DNA of 64,000 bases. It comes from Phytohabitans sp037414955 (lineage in GTDB: Bacteria; Actinomycetota; Actinomycetes; Mycobacteriales; Micromonosporaceae). Location of the stretch: contig JBBEWH010000165.1 of the NCBI GenBank assembly GCA_037414955.1, positions 29,060 to 93,059 on the forward strand, written 5' to 3'. Below, one piece after another: positions 42,863 to 52,301 of this stretch. Both the position numbers and the translations under genes were made by a program. A model generated the notes under the pieces. That model saw nothing but the letters and a program-made list of their open reading frames with translations. It did not search any database and had not been told where the DNA came from. Numbering within the stretch: position 1 is the stretch's first letter; every line of letters starts with the position of its first letter.

Positions 42863-44962
42863 GTGAGTGAGGTGGCGGTGGCCAGCCTGCGGGAGCTGGC
42901 CGGGTCGGAGTTGTACCGGCGCAACGCGTTCCGGGTCACCGGCCTGCCGGTCGAGGTCGACCGGCGTACGGCGCGCCAGCGGCAACAGCAGTTGACGGCG
43001 GCGCTGCGGGTGGGCGCGGACGTGGATTGGCGGGGTACGTCGGCCACGTCGGAGGATGTGCGGGCCGCGTTCGACGTGGTGCTGGGCGATCCGCGTCGCC
43101 GGCTGGTGCATGAGGTCTTCGCCGAGTGGGGCGCGCCGGACGGTTGCGGGTGTCCGTCGGGTGTGCACCACGACCACGACGCGGCGGTGCGGGCGCATGC
43201 CGCGGCGCTGGAGGTGGCGCCGGCCGATCTGCTGGCGGCGACGGCGTCGGGTGCGGTGCCCGGCCAGTGGACGGCGGCGGCGTCGGGCTGGACGCGGACG
43301 TTGCGGTCGGCGTCGTTCTGGCGGCATCTGCGGCACCGGGTGGAGCGGCTGGACGACCGGCAGCTCAACGCGGGCACTGTGGACGAGCTGCGCGCGGAGT
43401 TGCCGATGGCGCTCGTGCGTCCACTGTTGGGGTTGGCTGTGTCGGCGGCGTATCCGGCGCCGTTGCGGAAGAACCTGAACGAGTGGCCGGTGCCGGCGGG
43501 GGAGCGCGCGCGGCTGGTCGAGGAGGCGGCCGAGCCGCTGTATGCGGAGCTCGAGTCGGCGGTTCGCGACCTACACGTCCGGCTGGACTCCGGCGACGCC
43601 GACGAGGTCGTGACCGAGATGCGGGCGCGGGTGCTGCCGGTGTTGGCCCGGTTGGATGGGATCGCGCCGCATGGCCAGCACCGGCGCACGGCCACCGCGC
43701 AGGACAAGGTCGCGGTGTTGTTGAACAACTGCGCGCTGGCCCGGAACCGGGAGACCGGGCGGTACGAGGAGAAGGTCAAGGGGTGGCTGGCGAAGGCGGA
43801 GAAGCTCGCCACCGACCCGGAGACCCAGCGCCGGGTCCGGGAGAACCTGCGCGGCTTCGACGAGGCGGACGGGGCGCTCAACCAGTTCCGGTTCACGGTC
43901 GACGAGATCCGGCGGACCCGTGGGCGGGCCGCGGCGGCGACGTTCCTGCGCGGCGTCCTCTCACAGGTCACCGACGAGGCGCTGGGCAAAGCGATCCGGG
44001 ACATGCTGTCCGATCTGGACGCGGGCGAGCCGATCACGTACCAGACACCGAGCCGGCCGGTCCGGTACCGCCAGACAGCCGCCCGGACCGGGGACACCCG
44101 GCGTCGGCTCCGCCGGGTGGGCGTCGTCGCGATGGTCTGCGCGGTCCTGGTCCTCGCGTACGCGTTCCGCCACCACTTCGACGGCGAACCCGACGCGCAG
44201 CGCGTGGACATTCACCAGCAGGAGTCCGACGCGAACCCGCCTCCCGTGACGTGCGTGGGCGCGGCCGAGGACTGGCGCGACGGCGACACCCAGGTGGCCA
44301 TCGTGGACTGCGCGGAGGAACACTGGGCCGAGGTGGTCGACTACGCGGAGATGTTCATCCTGACCGGGTACCCGGGCGACGACCAGGTCGCGGCGTGGTC
44401 CCGGTACGTGTGCCTCCGGGCGGTGGCCGAGTCCGGCCTGGCGCTGGACACCTACACCGCGGAGGCGCTCCATCCCGACAAGGCGGACGAGTGGGCCGTG
44501 GACCCATTCGCCAACTACGCCACCTGTGCCGCCCGCCGCCTCGACGGCAACCGGTGGGCGGGACAGGTCGCCGGGCCGCCCCAGGACCGCGGCGCCGTGT
44601 CGGTCCCGATGTCGTTGAGCTCGCGCGACGGCATCCGCGACAACGCGCCGGCGAACCAGTGCGTCGAGACCTACCAGATGGTCGGCACGGCGGTCGAGAT
44701 GGTGCCGGTCGTCCCGTGCGGCCAGGACCATTGGGCCCAGATCCTTGGCTACCGGGAACTGCGCGGCCCGTTGGCCAGCAGGGACGAGATCGAGAGGGAG
44801 GCGGACGCGGCCTGCCAGCGGGAAGGGGACCGGATCGCGGCCCCGTACGTGGTATCCGCATTGTTGCCGGACTGGGTGACCGCCGCCGACCGGCCCCCGG
44901 TGTACACGGCGTGCCTGGCGCATCGCCAGGACCACCAGCCTTTCATGGGAGCGGTGGGATGA
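42863..44962 (+). CDS. membrane protein with J-like N-terminus and septum-formation-like tail
   Basis: The 699-residue protein starts at GTG 42863 with GGGGAG upstream. Its N-terminus (LYRRNAFRVTGLPVEVDRRT ... AAFDVVLGDPRRRLVHEVF) resembles divergent J-domain-like modules, though without an HPD tripeptide. A His/Cys patch (CGCPSGVHHDHD) and a long helical region follow. One membrane span lies at about 416-436 (VGVVAMVCAVLVLAYAF). Outside are two similar modules around VTCVGAAEDW/EEHWAEVVDY and NQCVETYQMV/QDHWAQILGY, like the septum-formation domain family of actinobacteria. Its stop overlaps the Hsp70-like start (ATGA), so the two proteins are made in coupled amounts and probably interact. 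Function is unknown. Confidence 0.75.
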   Translation: MSEVAVASLRELAGSELYRRNAFRVTGLPVEVDRRTARQRQQQLTAALRVGADVDWRGTSATSEDVRAAFDVVLGDPRRRLVHEVFAEWGAPDGCGCPSGVHHDHDAAVRAHAAALEVAPADLLAATASGAVPGQWTAAASGWTRTLRSASFWRHLRHRVERLDDRQLNAGTVDELRAELPMALVRPLLGLAVSAAYPAPLRKNLNEWPVPAGERARLVEEAAEPLYAELESAVRDLHVRLDSGDADEVVTEMRARVLPVLARLDGIAPHGQHRRTATAQDKVAVLLNNCALARNRETGRYEEKVKGWLAKAEKLATDPETQRRVRENLRGFDEADGALNQFRFTVDEIRRTRGRAAAATFLRGVLSQVTDEALGKAIRDMLSDLDAGEPITYQTPSRPVRYRQTAARTGDTRRRLRRVGVVAMVCAVLVLAYAFRHHFDGEPDAQRVDIHQQESDANPPPVTCVGAAEDWRDGDTQVAIVDCAEEHWAEVVDYAEMFILTGYPGDDQVAAWSRYVCLRAVAESGLALDTYTAEALHPDKADEWAVDPFANYATCAARRLDGNRWAGQVAGPPQDRGAVSVPMSLSSRDGIRDNAPANQCVETYQMVGTAVEMVPVVPCGQDHWAQILGYRELRGPLASRDEIEREADAACQREGDRIAAPYVVSALLPDWVTAADRPPVYTACLAHRQDHQPFMGAVG

Positions 44963-46815
44963 GCGCCGCGCCGGGCCACTTCGGCATCGACCTCGGCACC
45001 ACCAGCAGCGCGATCGCGGTGGTGGAAGAGGACGGCACGGTCGCGGTCATCAAGAACAACGACGGTCGGGACGTCACGCCGTCGGCGGTGTGGATCCCGA
45101 AGCCCGGCGTCATCCACGTTGGACGGCGAGCCCAGGAGCGGGTGGAGGGCGACCCGGAGAACGCGGCGGCCGAGTTCAAGCTGGAGATGGGCTTGGCCGG
45201 CGCGCACCGGCAGTTCGCCAAGGCGGGCATCACGCTGACGCCGCCGCAGCTCTCCGCCGAGGTGCTCAAGTCGCTGCGGGCGGACGCCGCGCACCACACC
45301 GGCAGCCCGCCGGACACCGCGGCGATCGCCGTGCCGGCCACCTTCTCGCGCAACCAGGACCAGGCCACAGTGGAGGCGGCCACGCTCGCCGGGTTCAGCG
45401 CCGCGTGCCCGCTCGTCCGGGAGCCGATCGCGGCGGCGTTCGCGTACGGGCTCCACGATGTCGACGACCGGGCGTACTGGATGGTGTTCGACTTCAGCCG
45501 CAGCACCTTCGACACCGCGGTGGTGAGCAACCGCGGCGGCGACCTACGGGTGCTCACCCACGCCGGCGACCCGTACCTGGCCGGCAAGCTGATCGACTGG
45601 GCGGTGATCGACCGGATCCTGGCCCCGGCCGCCGCATCCGAGTTCGGCCTCGCCGACTTTCGCCGCGAGAATCCGGCCTGGCGGGGCAACTTCGCCAAGC
45701 TGAAGGGCGTCGCCAACGAGGGCAAGGCCCGACTGTCCCGCCAGGACGCGGTCGAGATCTGGGTCTATCTGACGGTTGGCGACGGCGCCATCGAGATGTT
45801 CGAGTACACGCTGCGGCGGGACGAGGTCGACCGGGTCGCCGAGCCGTTCTACGCGCGGGCGGTGAACCTGTGCCGCAACGCGCTCGTCGAGGGCGGCCTG
45901 CACCCGGACGACATCGACCGGCTGCTGCTCGTCGGCGGCGTCACGCTCGCGCCCGGGTTGCGCGAGCGCCTCGCCGACGACCGCGAGGGCCTGGGCATCG
46001 CGCTCGACACAAGCCTGGATCCGATCACGGTGGTCGCGAAGGGCGCCGCCATCTTCGCCAGCACCGTGCGGCGCCCGGACCCGCCGTCGCTTCGGCCGGC
46101 CGCCGGCGAGTTCGCGCTCCAACTCGCGTACGAGCCGCGCATCACCACCACGACGGTGGTGGTCGCGGGCAGACTGCACGCCGCAACACCGGTGGAGTGG
46201 ACCGAGTACGGCGTGACGCTCAGCAACCCGGACGCCCGGCCACCGTTCCGTACCGGTCGGATCGCGCTGAGCGCCGAGGGCGTCTTCGTGACCGAGGTCG
46301 AACCTGATCCACATAGGATCTCGCGGTACACGGTCGACCTGACGGACGGGGTCGGCGTACCGCAGAAGGTGACGCCCGACTCGCTATCCTTCCGCCCTCC
46401 CGGCGGTGAGCCCGTCGGCCGGCTGCCCCACACGCTCGGCGTCCAACTCGCCGACCACGCGTTCGTGCCGTTGCTTCGCAAGGGCACGCCGCTGCCGACC
46501 ATGGCGCGCGAGGTGTTCCGTACCGCCGTCGCGCTGCGCGCGTCCGACGCCGACGCCGTGCTTCGCATCCTGGTGTTGCAGGGCGACCGGGACCGCGCGG
46601 ACCGCAACCGGCGGATCGGCATGCTGGAGATCCGCCCGCTGGACCTGCGGATCGACCTGCCGGCCGGCACCGAGGTCGAGGTGACGTGCGAAGTGGATAC
46701 CGCCGGCGTGGTCACGGTGGTCGCCGACGTGCCGCTGATCTTCGCGCGGTTCGAGGCGGAGATCAACCTCGACGACATCGAGGAGGCTGCCGGACCGGAC
46801 GGCCCGCCTGTCTGA
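44959..46815 (+). CDS. Hsp70/DnaK-like protein with altered phosphate loop
   Basis: The 618-residue protein has an Hsp70 ATPase domain: phosphate-1 loop FGIDLGTTSSAIAVV, connect region VPATFSRNQDQATVEAATLA, and adenosine motif LLLVGGVTLAPGLRERL. The phosphate-2 loop, normally DLGGGTFD, reads DFSRSTFDTAVV (178-185), losing all three Gly. The C-terminal half (about 385-600) is beta-rich like a substrate-binding domain, with no clear helical lid. It is coupled to the J-like membrane protein upstream. It is not the housekeeping DnaK (no GrpE/DnaJ neighbours); a client-specific or regulatory chaperone is inferred. Confidence 0.85.
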   Translation: MSAAPGHFGIDLGTTSSAIAVVEEDGTVAVIKNNDGRDVTPSAVWIPKPGVIHVGRRAQERVEGDPENAAAEFKLEMGLAGAHRQFAKAGITLTPPQLSAEVLKSLRADAAHHTGSPPDTAAIAVPATFSRNQDQATVEAATLAGFSAACPLVREPIAAAFAYGLHDVDDRAYWMVFDFSRSTFDTAVVSNRGGDLRVLTHAGDPYLAGKLIDWAVIDRILAPAAASEFGLADFRRENPAWRGNFAKLKGVANEGKARLSRQDAVEIWVYLTVGDGAIEMFEYTLRRDEVDRVAEPFYARAVNLCRNALVEGGLHPDDIDRLLLVGGVTLAPGLRERLADDREGLGIALDTSLDPITVVAKGAAIFASTVRRPDPPSLRPAAGEFALQLAYEPRITTTTVVVAGRLHAATPVEWTEYGVTLSNPDARPPFRTGRIALSAEGVFVTEVEPDPHRISRYTVDLTDGVGVPQKVTPDSLSFRPPGGEPVGRLPHTLGVQLADHAFVPLLRKGTPLPTMAREVFRTAVALRASDADAVLRILVLQGDRDRADRNRRIGMLEIRPLDLRIDLPAGTEVEVTCEVDTAGVVTVVADVPLIFARFEAEINLDDIEEAAGPDGPPV

Positions 46816-47173
46816 CGCGGTGCGCGAGCAGTCGGGCTGGGCGAAGCCGTCCGGTGAAGCCCGCTCGGATATGCGAGGTGGTTAGTAACATGATGCTGAT
46901 CGCCGGGGGCAGACGGTCGCACAGCTCGAGGATCGACAGCGCGTCGGTCAAAGCACAGGCGACGGCGAATCGCTTGAGATGCTTCACTGCGAACCGGGTC
47001 TCGCCGCTCTCGACGGTGAGGGCGTAGGGGATGGCCGTGATTCTCGCCTTGGGCGGCGTTCGGGGTGGCGAGCGGCGGGTGTCGGCAGTGGAAGTGACGA
47101 GCAGTCAGCGATTGCCGTTGGTTGCGTCCCGAACATGGCCGCGCCCTTCGGCGGACCGGGCGCCCGGTGATGT
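46816..47173. other. intergenic region, no gene seen
   Basis: A 74-codon minus-strand frame (46763-46987) beginning MKHLKRFAVACALTDALSIL has some coding character but overlaps the Hsp70-like gene and matches nothing I know. The remainder up to the terminator shows no signal. Confidence 0.35.
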
Positions 47174-47204
47174 TCCGGGGCGGGCGGCGTGGGCCCGCCC
47201 CGGA
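47174..47204 (-). terminator. hairpin terminator of the CBM2 esterase gene
   Basis: TCCGGGGCGGGC and GCCCGCCCCGGA form a perfect 12-base stem with a 7-base loop, 12 bases after the esterase stop codon on the minus strand. Confidence 0.65.
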
Positions 47205-47216
47205 GATCGGTGCCGG

Positions 47217-48515
47217 TCAGGCGACGGTGCAGGCCGCGCCGTTGAGGGTGTACGACGTCGGCCTTCCGGTGTTGCCGGTGTGGGTGGCCTGGAAGCCGAT
47301 ACCCACCGATCCGCCCGGCGCGATGGTGCTGTTGTGGCTGACGTTGCGGGCCGTCACGGCGCCGTTGGTGGGGGTGTAGGTGGCGTTCCAACCGTTCGTG
47401 ATCGTCTGCCCGGTCGGCAGGGTGAACGCCAGCGACCAGCCGTTGATCGCCGCGCTACCGGTGTTGGCGATGGTGATGGCGGTCGTCAGACCGGTGTTCC
47501 AGGCGCTGACGGAATACCCGACCCGGCAGCTCGCCGAACTCGGTGGAGTGGTGGGCGCGGTCGTGGACGGGGTGCTGGGTGTGGGGCTGCTGGAGGGCGG
47601 CGTCGAGCCGAACTGGGTGAAGAAGCGCCACGTTTCCGCAGGCAGCCACCGGGTGCTGTTGCCATCCTGGGGCGTGGGTGTGTGTCCTCCGTCGAACGTG
47701 TACCAGGCGACGGGGTGACCGGCCGAGCAGCCGGAGTAGGCGAAGCTCGTGTGGGTCTGGCTACCCGCCGTCGTCTCGGGCGGATTCGCGGGGGTACAAC
47801 GGTTGTTCGCGACGAACCTGTCGCGCATCGTCCGCGCGCCGGAGATCGGGAGCACCGTGTCACTGACGCCATGTACTTGCATGTATGCGATGGGCTGGGT
47901 GCCGCCGTTGCACTCGCTGATCAGCCCACCGTTGTAGACGGCGACCGCCCGGAACACGTCGGGCCGGGCGCACGCGAGCGCGTAGCTCATGCCGCCGCCG
48001 AAGCTGAACCCCAGGGAGAACAACTGGGATGTGTCGATACAGAGGTCCGCCTCCAGCGTCCGGATGATGTTGTCGATGAAGGTCACGTCCTGGCCGCCGG
48101 TGTTGGGCCACCCGGTGAGGCCACCGCTGCTGAGGCCCTGGGGCGCGACGAAGATCGTGCTGTTGTTGGCCAGTGCCTGCAGCCCATAGAACGGCTCTAT
48201 GATCCCGCCGTTGGCGACATCACCGGCGCTGCCGCCCAACCAGTGGATGCCGAAGACGAGGCGGTACGGATGGCTGTTGTCATAGTTGCTGGGTAGTCGC
48301 AGGATGTAGCTGCGTTGCGTGCCGCCACTTTGCAACGAATGCGTTCCGCTAGTCAACGTCGGAGCCCTGCCGCAGCCGGCCGTCGCCGCGACGACCGTGG
48401 GGTCCGCCGCTGCTGGTGTCATCCGTGTGCCACCCACCGCTGCGCCGGCCAGCACGAGTGTTGCTGCGGCAGCGATCGCTGCCCACCGTCGACGGCGGTC
48501 CTTACCCTCTCGCAT
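47217..48515 (-). CDS. secreted CE1-like esterase with C-terminal CBM2
   Basis: The 432-residue protein has a signal peptide with an Arg-rich start (about 1-36), an alpha/beta hydrolase domain (about 48-305) with YILRLPSNYDNSHPYRLVFG, IHWLGGSAGD and nucleophile LFSLGFSFGGGMSYAL, a His in FDGGHTPTPQ, a Ser/Thr/Pro linker, and a cellulose-binding CBM2 (about 332-430: CRVGYSVSAWNTGLTTAITI, INGWSLAFTLPTGQTITNGW). It probably removes acetyl or feruloyl groups from plant cell-wall xylan. ATG 48515 follows GGGAG by 8 bases. A strong terminator follows. It would complement the xylanase at the window start. Confidence 0.9.
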   Translation of the reverse strand: MREGKDRRRRWAAIAAAATLVLAGAAVGGTRMTPAAADPTVVAATAGCGRAPTLTSGTHSLQSGGTQRSYILRLPSNYDNSHPYRLVFGIHWLGGSAGDVANGGIIEPFYGLQALANNSTIFVAPQGLSSGGLTGWPNTGGQDVTFIDNIIRTLEADLCIDTSQLFSLGFSFGGGMSYALACARPDVFRAVAVYNGGLISECNGGTQPIAYMQVHGVSDTVLPISGARTMRDRFVANNRCTPANPPETTAGSQTHTSFAYSGCSAGHPVAWYTFDGGHTPTPQDGNSTRWLPAETWRFFTQFGSTPPSSSPTPSTPSTTAPTTPPSSASCRVGYSVSAWNTGLTTAITIANTGSAAINGWSLAFTLPTGQTITNGWNATYTPTNGAVTARNVSHNSTIAPGGSVGIGFQATHTGNTGRPTSYTLNGAACTVA

Positions 48516-48646
48516 TGAGGAACTCCCATTCTCTGTCGGGCGACGTTCCGCGGCCTCGAAGTGCACCGGCGGTCGAACCCCGCTGGCACTGCGGATGTGG
48601 ACTGTTAGCGCTCACCTTGTGACAGCCTCCATGGCTTGATGACTGC

Positions 48647-49056
48647 CTAAATCAGGGCAGGCTGCCGCCGTTCGGGCTGACCGGCACCTCTCCCGCCTGA
48701 AGAGATTGACGTCGACAGATGAGTATTGCCACAATCAGCCCGTGGACGCAAGACGAACGAATGTTCGCATAGCGAACAGGTGTTGGCCGGGGCAGTAACG
48801 TGGCGACCGTCGTCGACCCGGCCGGACGCCTTGAACCGGTCGCGCTGGGCGGTTTCGATGGCGACGCCCACGTCGGGCAGCCGGGTGGCGGCGAAAGTGA
48901 CGGCCCCGTCGGTCATGATGACCAAGCCGTGCCCGTCGGTTGGGATCTCGACTGAATGGGCCGGCCCGGCAGGGTCTTCTACGGCCCGTACCTGGCCGGC
49001 CTCCGGTCGGCTCAGATCCCGCAACACGCGGCTGAGTTGATTGCGACGCCAAACTG
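48647..49056 (-). other. coding-like minus-strand frame, unassigned
   Basis: A frame with high third-position GC reads NHLETVWRRNQLSRVLRDLS, VEIPTDGHGLVIMTDGAVTF and ATRLPDVGVAIETAQRDRFK toward 48750, with stop at 48647. No start with a ribosome-binding site is apparent and no family is recognised. It may be the 3' remnant of a gene whose front was lost. The segment 49057-49228 holds the STAND gene's promoter. Confidence 0.3.
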
Positions 49057-49228
49057 TCTCGAGGTGGTTGCGGCCGAGCGCGGTTTCAGTGAGGGCCAGC
49101 GCCGAACTGCCGGCCGGTGAGTCGCGTCGGCCGGTGCCCGGGTCGAGTTGGACCGATGAGCGAATCGATGCGATTTCGATGAAGCCGGCTCGTGATGCTG
49201 TTCTCCACAATGTGGAGGGAACGAGCCG

Positions 49229-51634
49229 ATGACCGGAGCTGGGCGTATGGCGATCATCCAGTTCGTCGAGGAGCTGAAGGTGTTGCGTCGCCGAGCCGGC
49301 GAGCCCTCGCTGAACTGGGTGGCGTCGCTCACCGCTGACCTGCCACATCCACTGCCCCGCTCCACGATCAGCGACAAGTTGAACGCCCGGTCGTTGCCGG
49401 ACTGGGAGTTCGTCGCGTCGTTCGTGAACGCCTGCGCCGCGCACGCCGCCGAGGCCGGGGCACCGCTGCCGGCGGAGGCGATCGACCTGAGCGAGTGGTC
49501 CACCCGGCACGTGCGGATGCTGCGCGCGGTCGACGGTGCGCAAGCTGCCGAACGGCTGGCCGCTTCGGCCCGGGCCGAGATCGAGCGGCACGCCCCGGAC
49601 CTGGTGGTTCCACGACAGCTGCCCGCGGCGCCGCGGCAGTTCGCCGGGCGGGAGGCCGAACTGGCAGCGCTGGATCGGATCGCGCTGGAGGCCGCTGCGC
49701 CGGGCGGCGCCGTGGTGGTCTCGGCGGTCGGCGGGACGGCCGGCATCGGCAAGACTACGCTCGCTGTGCACTGGGCACACCGAGCGGCGGACCGGTTCCC
49801 GGACGGACAGCTCTACGTCGACCTGCGCGGTTACGGTCCCGGCGCACCATTGACGCCAGCTGAGGCGATTCGTGGGTTCCTGGAGGCGTTCACTGTGCCG
49901 GCGCAGGCGATCCCGACGACCTTCGACGGGCAGACCGGCCTGTACCGCAGTCTGCTCGCCGGCAAGCGGATGCTGGTGCTGCTGGACAACGCGCGCGACG
50001 CCGAGCATGTCCGGCCGCTGCTGCCCGGCTCGGCCGGTTGCGTGGCCCTGGTGACCAGCCGCGACCGGCTTGCCAGCCTGATCGCGGTGGAGGGCGCCCA
50101 CCCACTGCGGCTGGACCTACTCACCCCGGCGGAGGCGCGCACCATGCTCGTGGACCGCGTCGGGCCGCACCACGTCCGGGCCGAACCCGAAGCCGTGGAC
50201 ACGATCATCGCCGCTTGCACCGGCCTTCCCCTGGTTCTCGCGATCGTGGCCGCGCGGGCCACCACCCACCCCGGCTTTCCGCTCGCCGACCTGGCCGCCG
50301 AGCTGACCGGGGCCCACGGTCTGGACGCGTTCGCCGGTGGCGATCAGGCAGTGGACGTGCGGAGGGTGTTCTCCTCGTCGTACCGCGGCCTCGACCCAAT
50401 GGCCGCGCGGCTGTTCCGGCTGTTGGGCCGGCATCCGGGTCCGGACATCGGCACCGCGGCCGCGGCCAGCCTGGCCGCGGTCCCGGCCCGCGAGGTGCGT
50501 CGGCTGCTGCAGGACCTCGCCGACGCGCATCTGCTGGTCGAACATCGGCCCGGCCGGTTCGTTTGCCACGACCTGCTGCGCGCGTACGCGGTGGAGCTGG
50601 CCGAGGAGTTGGACGGTTCCGAGGATCAGCGGGCGGCCACGCACCGGATGCTGGACCATTACCTGCGTACCGCGGACCGGGCCGCGCACCTGGTGGATCC
50701 GTACCGGACCGTGCTCCAGCCGCCCGAGTCGCCGGTCGGGGTGTCGCCCGAGGAGGTGACGGACACCGCGCGGGCGCTTGCCTGGTTCGCTGCCGAACAC
50801 CGGGTGCTGGTGGCCGTCGTGGCCCTGGAGGAAGTCGGCTTCGACGCGTACACCCATCGGCTGGCGCGTGCGCTCTGGGTATACCTGTACCGCGCCGGGC
50901 ACTGGAACGACTGGGTGTCCGTGGAGGAGACCGGGTTGCGGGCCGCGGAGCGCGGTGGAGACCTCCGGGAACAGGCCTATGCCCATCACGGCCTGGCGCG
51001 AGTCTACCTGCGGCTGGACCGCCAGGAGGCGGCGCTTACCCAGCTCCGGCTGGCGCTGGAACGGTACGCCGACCTCAGCGACCAGGCCGGGCAGGCGCAC
51101 ATCCAGCTCAACCTGGCCAAGGCCTTCGACCAATTCGGCCAGCACCCGACGGCGTTGCGGCACGGCCGGCTCGCCCTGGACGGCTACCGGGCCGCCGACC
51201 ACCCAGCCGGGCAAGCGACGGCGCTGAACAGCATCGGCCGGAGCCTCACCCAGCTCGGCCAGCACCAGGAGGCGGTCGGCTACTGCCGCGAGGCCCTCGA
51301 CCTCCAGCTGAAGCTGGGCGACCGGGATGGTGCGGCGGACACGTTGGACAGTCTCGGCCACGCGTACCACCAGCTGCGCGATCATGAGCCGGCCCGAGCC
51401 TGTTACCGGCGGGCTGCCGACCTGTTCCGGGAGACTGGGAACCAGCCGGAAGAGTGCCTTACCCTCGACCACCTCGGCGACGTGCTGGCGGATGCGGGCG
51501 ACCTGGACAGGGCGCGGGACACCTGGCGCCACGCGGCGGAGCTGCTCGACCGAGCCGGCCGGACCGGGCAACTGGCCTCGATCCAGGTCAAGCTGGAGCG
51601 CGTCAATCAATCACTGCCTATCGCGCTGGCCTGA
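49229..51634 (+). CDS. STAND NTPase regulator: HTH-like, NB-ARC and TPR domains
   Basis: The 801-residue protein has an N-terminal DNA-binding-like region (FVEELKVLRRRAGEPSLNWV ... RSTISDKLNARSLPDWEFV), an NB-ARC NTPase with Walker A GTAGIGKTTLAVHWAHRAAD near residue 170, Walker B-like RMLVLLDNARDAEHV and GLPLVLAIVAA, then at least five C-terminal TPRs (GQAHIQLNLAKAFDQFGQHP, ATALNSIGRSLTQLGQHQEA, DTLDSLGHAYHQLRDHEPAR). This is the AfsR/SARP-associated STAND architecture without the SARP domain. GGAGGG precedes ATG 49229. It lies directly upstream of the secreted-peptide/exporter cluster and may regulate it. Confidence 0.87.
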   Translation: MTGAGRMAIIQFVEELKVLRRRAGEPSLNWVASLTADLPHPLPRSTISDKLNARSLPDWEFVASFVNACAAHAAEAGAPLPAEAIDLSEWSTRHVRMLRAVDGAQAAERLAASARAEIERHAPDLVVPRQLPAAPRQFAGREAELAALDRIALEAAAPGGAVVVSAVGGTAGIGKTTLAVHWAHRAADRFPDGQLYVDLRGYGPGAPLTPAEAIRGFLEAFTVPAQAIPTTFDGQTGLYRSLLAGKRMLVLLDNARDAEHVRPLLPGSAGCVALVTSRDRLASLIAVEGAHPLRLDLLTPAEARTMLVDRVGPHHVRAEPEAVDTIIAACTGLPLVLAIVAARATTHPGFPLADLAAELTGAHGLDAFAGGDQAVDVRRVFSSSYRGLDPMAARLFRLLGRHPGPDIGTAAAASLAAVPAREVRRLLQDLADAHLLVEHRPGRFVCHDLLRAYAVELAEELDGSEDQRAATHRMLDHYLRTADRAAHLVDPYRTVLQPPESPVGVSPEEVTDTARALAWFAAEHRVLVAVVALEEVGFDAYTHRLARALWVYLYRAGHWNDWVSVEETGLRAAERGGDLREQAYAHHGLARVYLRLDRQEAALTQLRLALERYADLSDQAGQAHIQLNLAKAFDQFGQHPTALRHGRLALDGYRAADHPAGQATALNSIGRSLTQLGQHQEAVGYCREALDLQLKLGDRDGAADTLDSLGHAYHQLRDHEPARACYRRAADLFRETGNQPEECLTLDHLGDVLADAGDLDRARDTWRHAAELLDRAGRTGQLASIQVKLERVNQSLPIALA

Positions 51635-51787
51635 CGTCGGCGTGTTCCGCGGGTCTCCGCGATCCTCCGGGATTCAGCCGGACAGCCCGCCCGAGGGCCA
51701 TGGTTCGCGGCAGACCGGCGGGCCTCGGTGCACGGGATCCGGGCAGCCCGCCGCAAACCACACCGGACCCAAACATGAGGAGGACTC

Positions 51788-52228
51788 GTGAAGGTAACCG
51801 AGCTGGCGGCGCGAGCCGCCAAACGTGCGGCGATCGTGGCATTGGCCGCGGGCGCCTTGGTCGGCGGCACGGCAACGGCCGCCCTCGCCGACGAGGACGG
51901 CAGCTACCACACGGGCGAATTCGTCGTCTTCCAGTTCGGCAATTTCGGTGGGGGCGTCTACGACACCTCGCTGAACGTGATGGCCCACTACCAGAACTCC
52001 GGCGAGAGATACATCAACACCCCGACCACTATCAATGACTCGCCCGACAGCTCGAAAAACGGACACACCCACCGCATATACCTGTACGAGCACTCGAGCT
52101 GTGAGGGCAGCCTGGTCACGCACCTGGGGCGGACGGAGCCGACCACGCCCACCGTCGGCGCGTGGTACAGCAGCCTCGGCTTCCTGAACAACAAGGCCAG
52201 CGCCCACTCGAGCTCTCAGTCCTGCTGA
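51788..52228 (+). CDS. small secreted protein, I36-inhibitor/crystallin-like
   Basis: The 146-residue product starts at GTG 51788 behind GAGGAGG. Residues 1-35 are a signal peptide (AAIVALAAGALVGGTATAAL, ending ALA). The mature part contains GEFVVFQFGNFGGGVYDTSL and two Cys (SSCEGS and the C-terminal Cys), reminiscent of actinomycete peptidase-inhibitor family I36 / beta-gamma-crystallin-like proteins. A 15-base terminator-like hairpin follows. It may be the extracellular effector of the cluster. Confidence 0.75.
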   Translation: MKVTELAARAAKRAAIVALAAGALVGGTATAALADEDGSYHTGEFVVFQFGNFGGGVYDTSLNVMAHYQNSGERYINTPTTINDSPDSSKNGHTHRIYLYEHSSCEGSLVTHLGRTEPTTPTVGAWYSSLGFLNNKASAHSSSQSC

Positions 52229-52244
52229 TCAACGCCAATGACGT

Positions 52245-52276
52245 GCGCGTGTGGGAGACCCGTCTCCCACACGCGC
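52245..52276. terminator. perfect 15-base hairpin
   Basis: GCGCGTGTGGGAGAC and GTCTCCCACACGCGC are exact inverse copies with a two-base loop. It lies between the secreted-protein gene and the lipoprotein gene; as a terminator or attenuator it would make the secreted protein more abundant than the exporter genes. Confidence 0.75.
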
Positions 52277-52301
52277 CGCTCACCTCGACGAGGAGGGACA
52301 G

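Noticed and set aside
43126..44958. Upstream extension of the Hsp70-like frame through the J-like gene
   Set aside because: The extension is out of frame with the J-like protein, Arg/Gly/Ala-rich and without motifs; the Hsp70 fold starts at ATG 44959.
44959..46815. Housekeeping DnaK
   Set aside because: The phosphate-2 loop is altered, the lid is not evident and grpE/dnaJ/hspR neighbours are absent.
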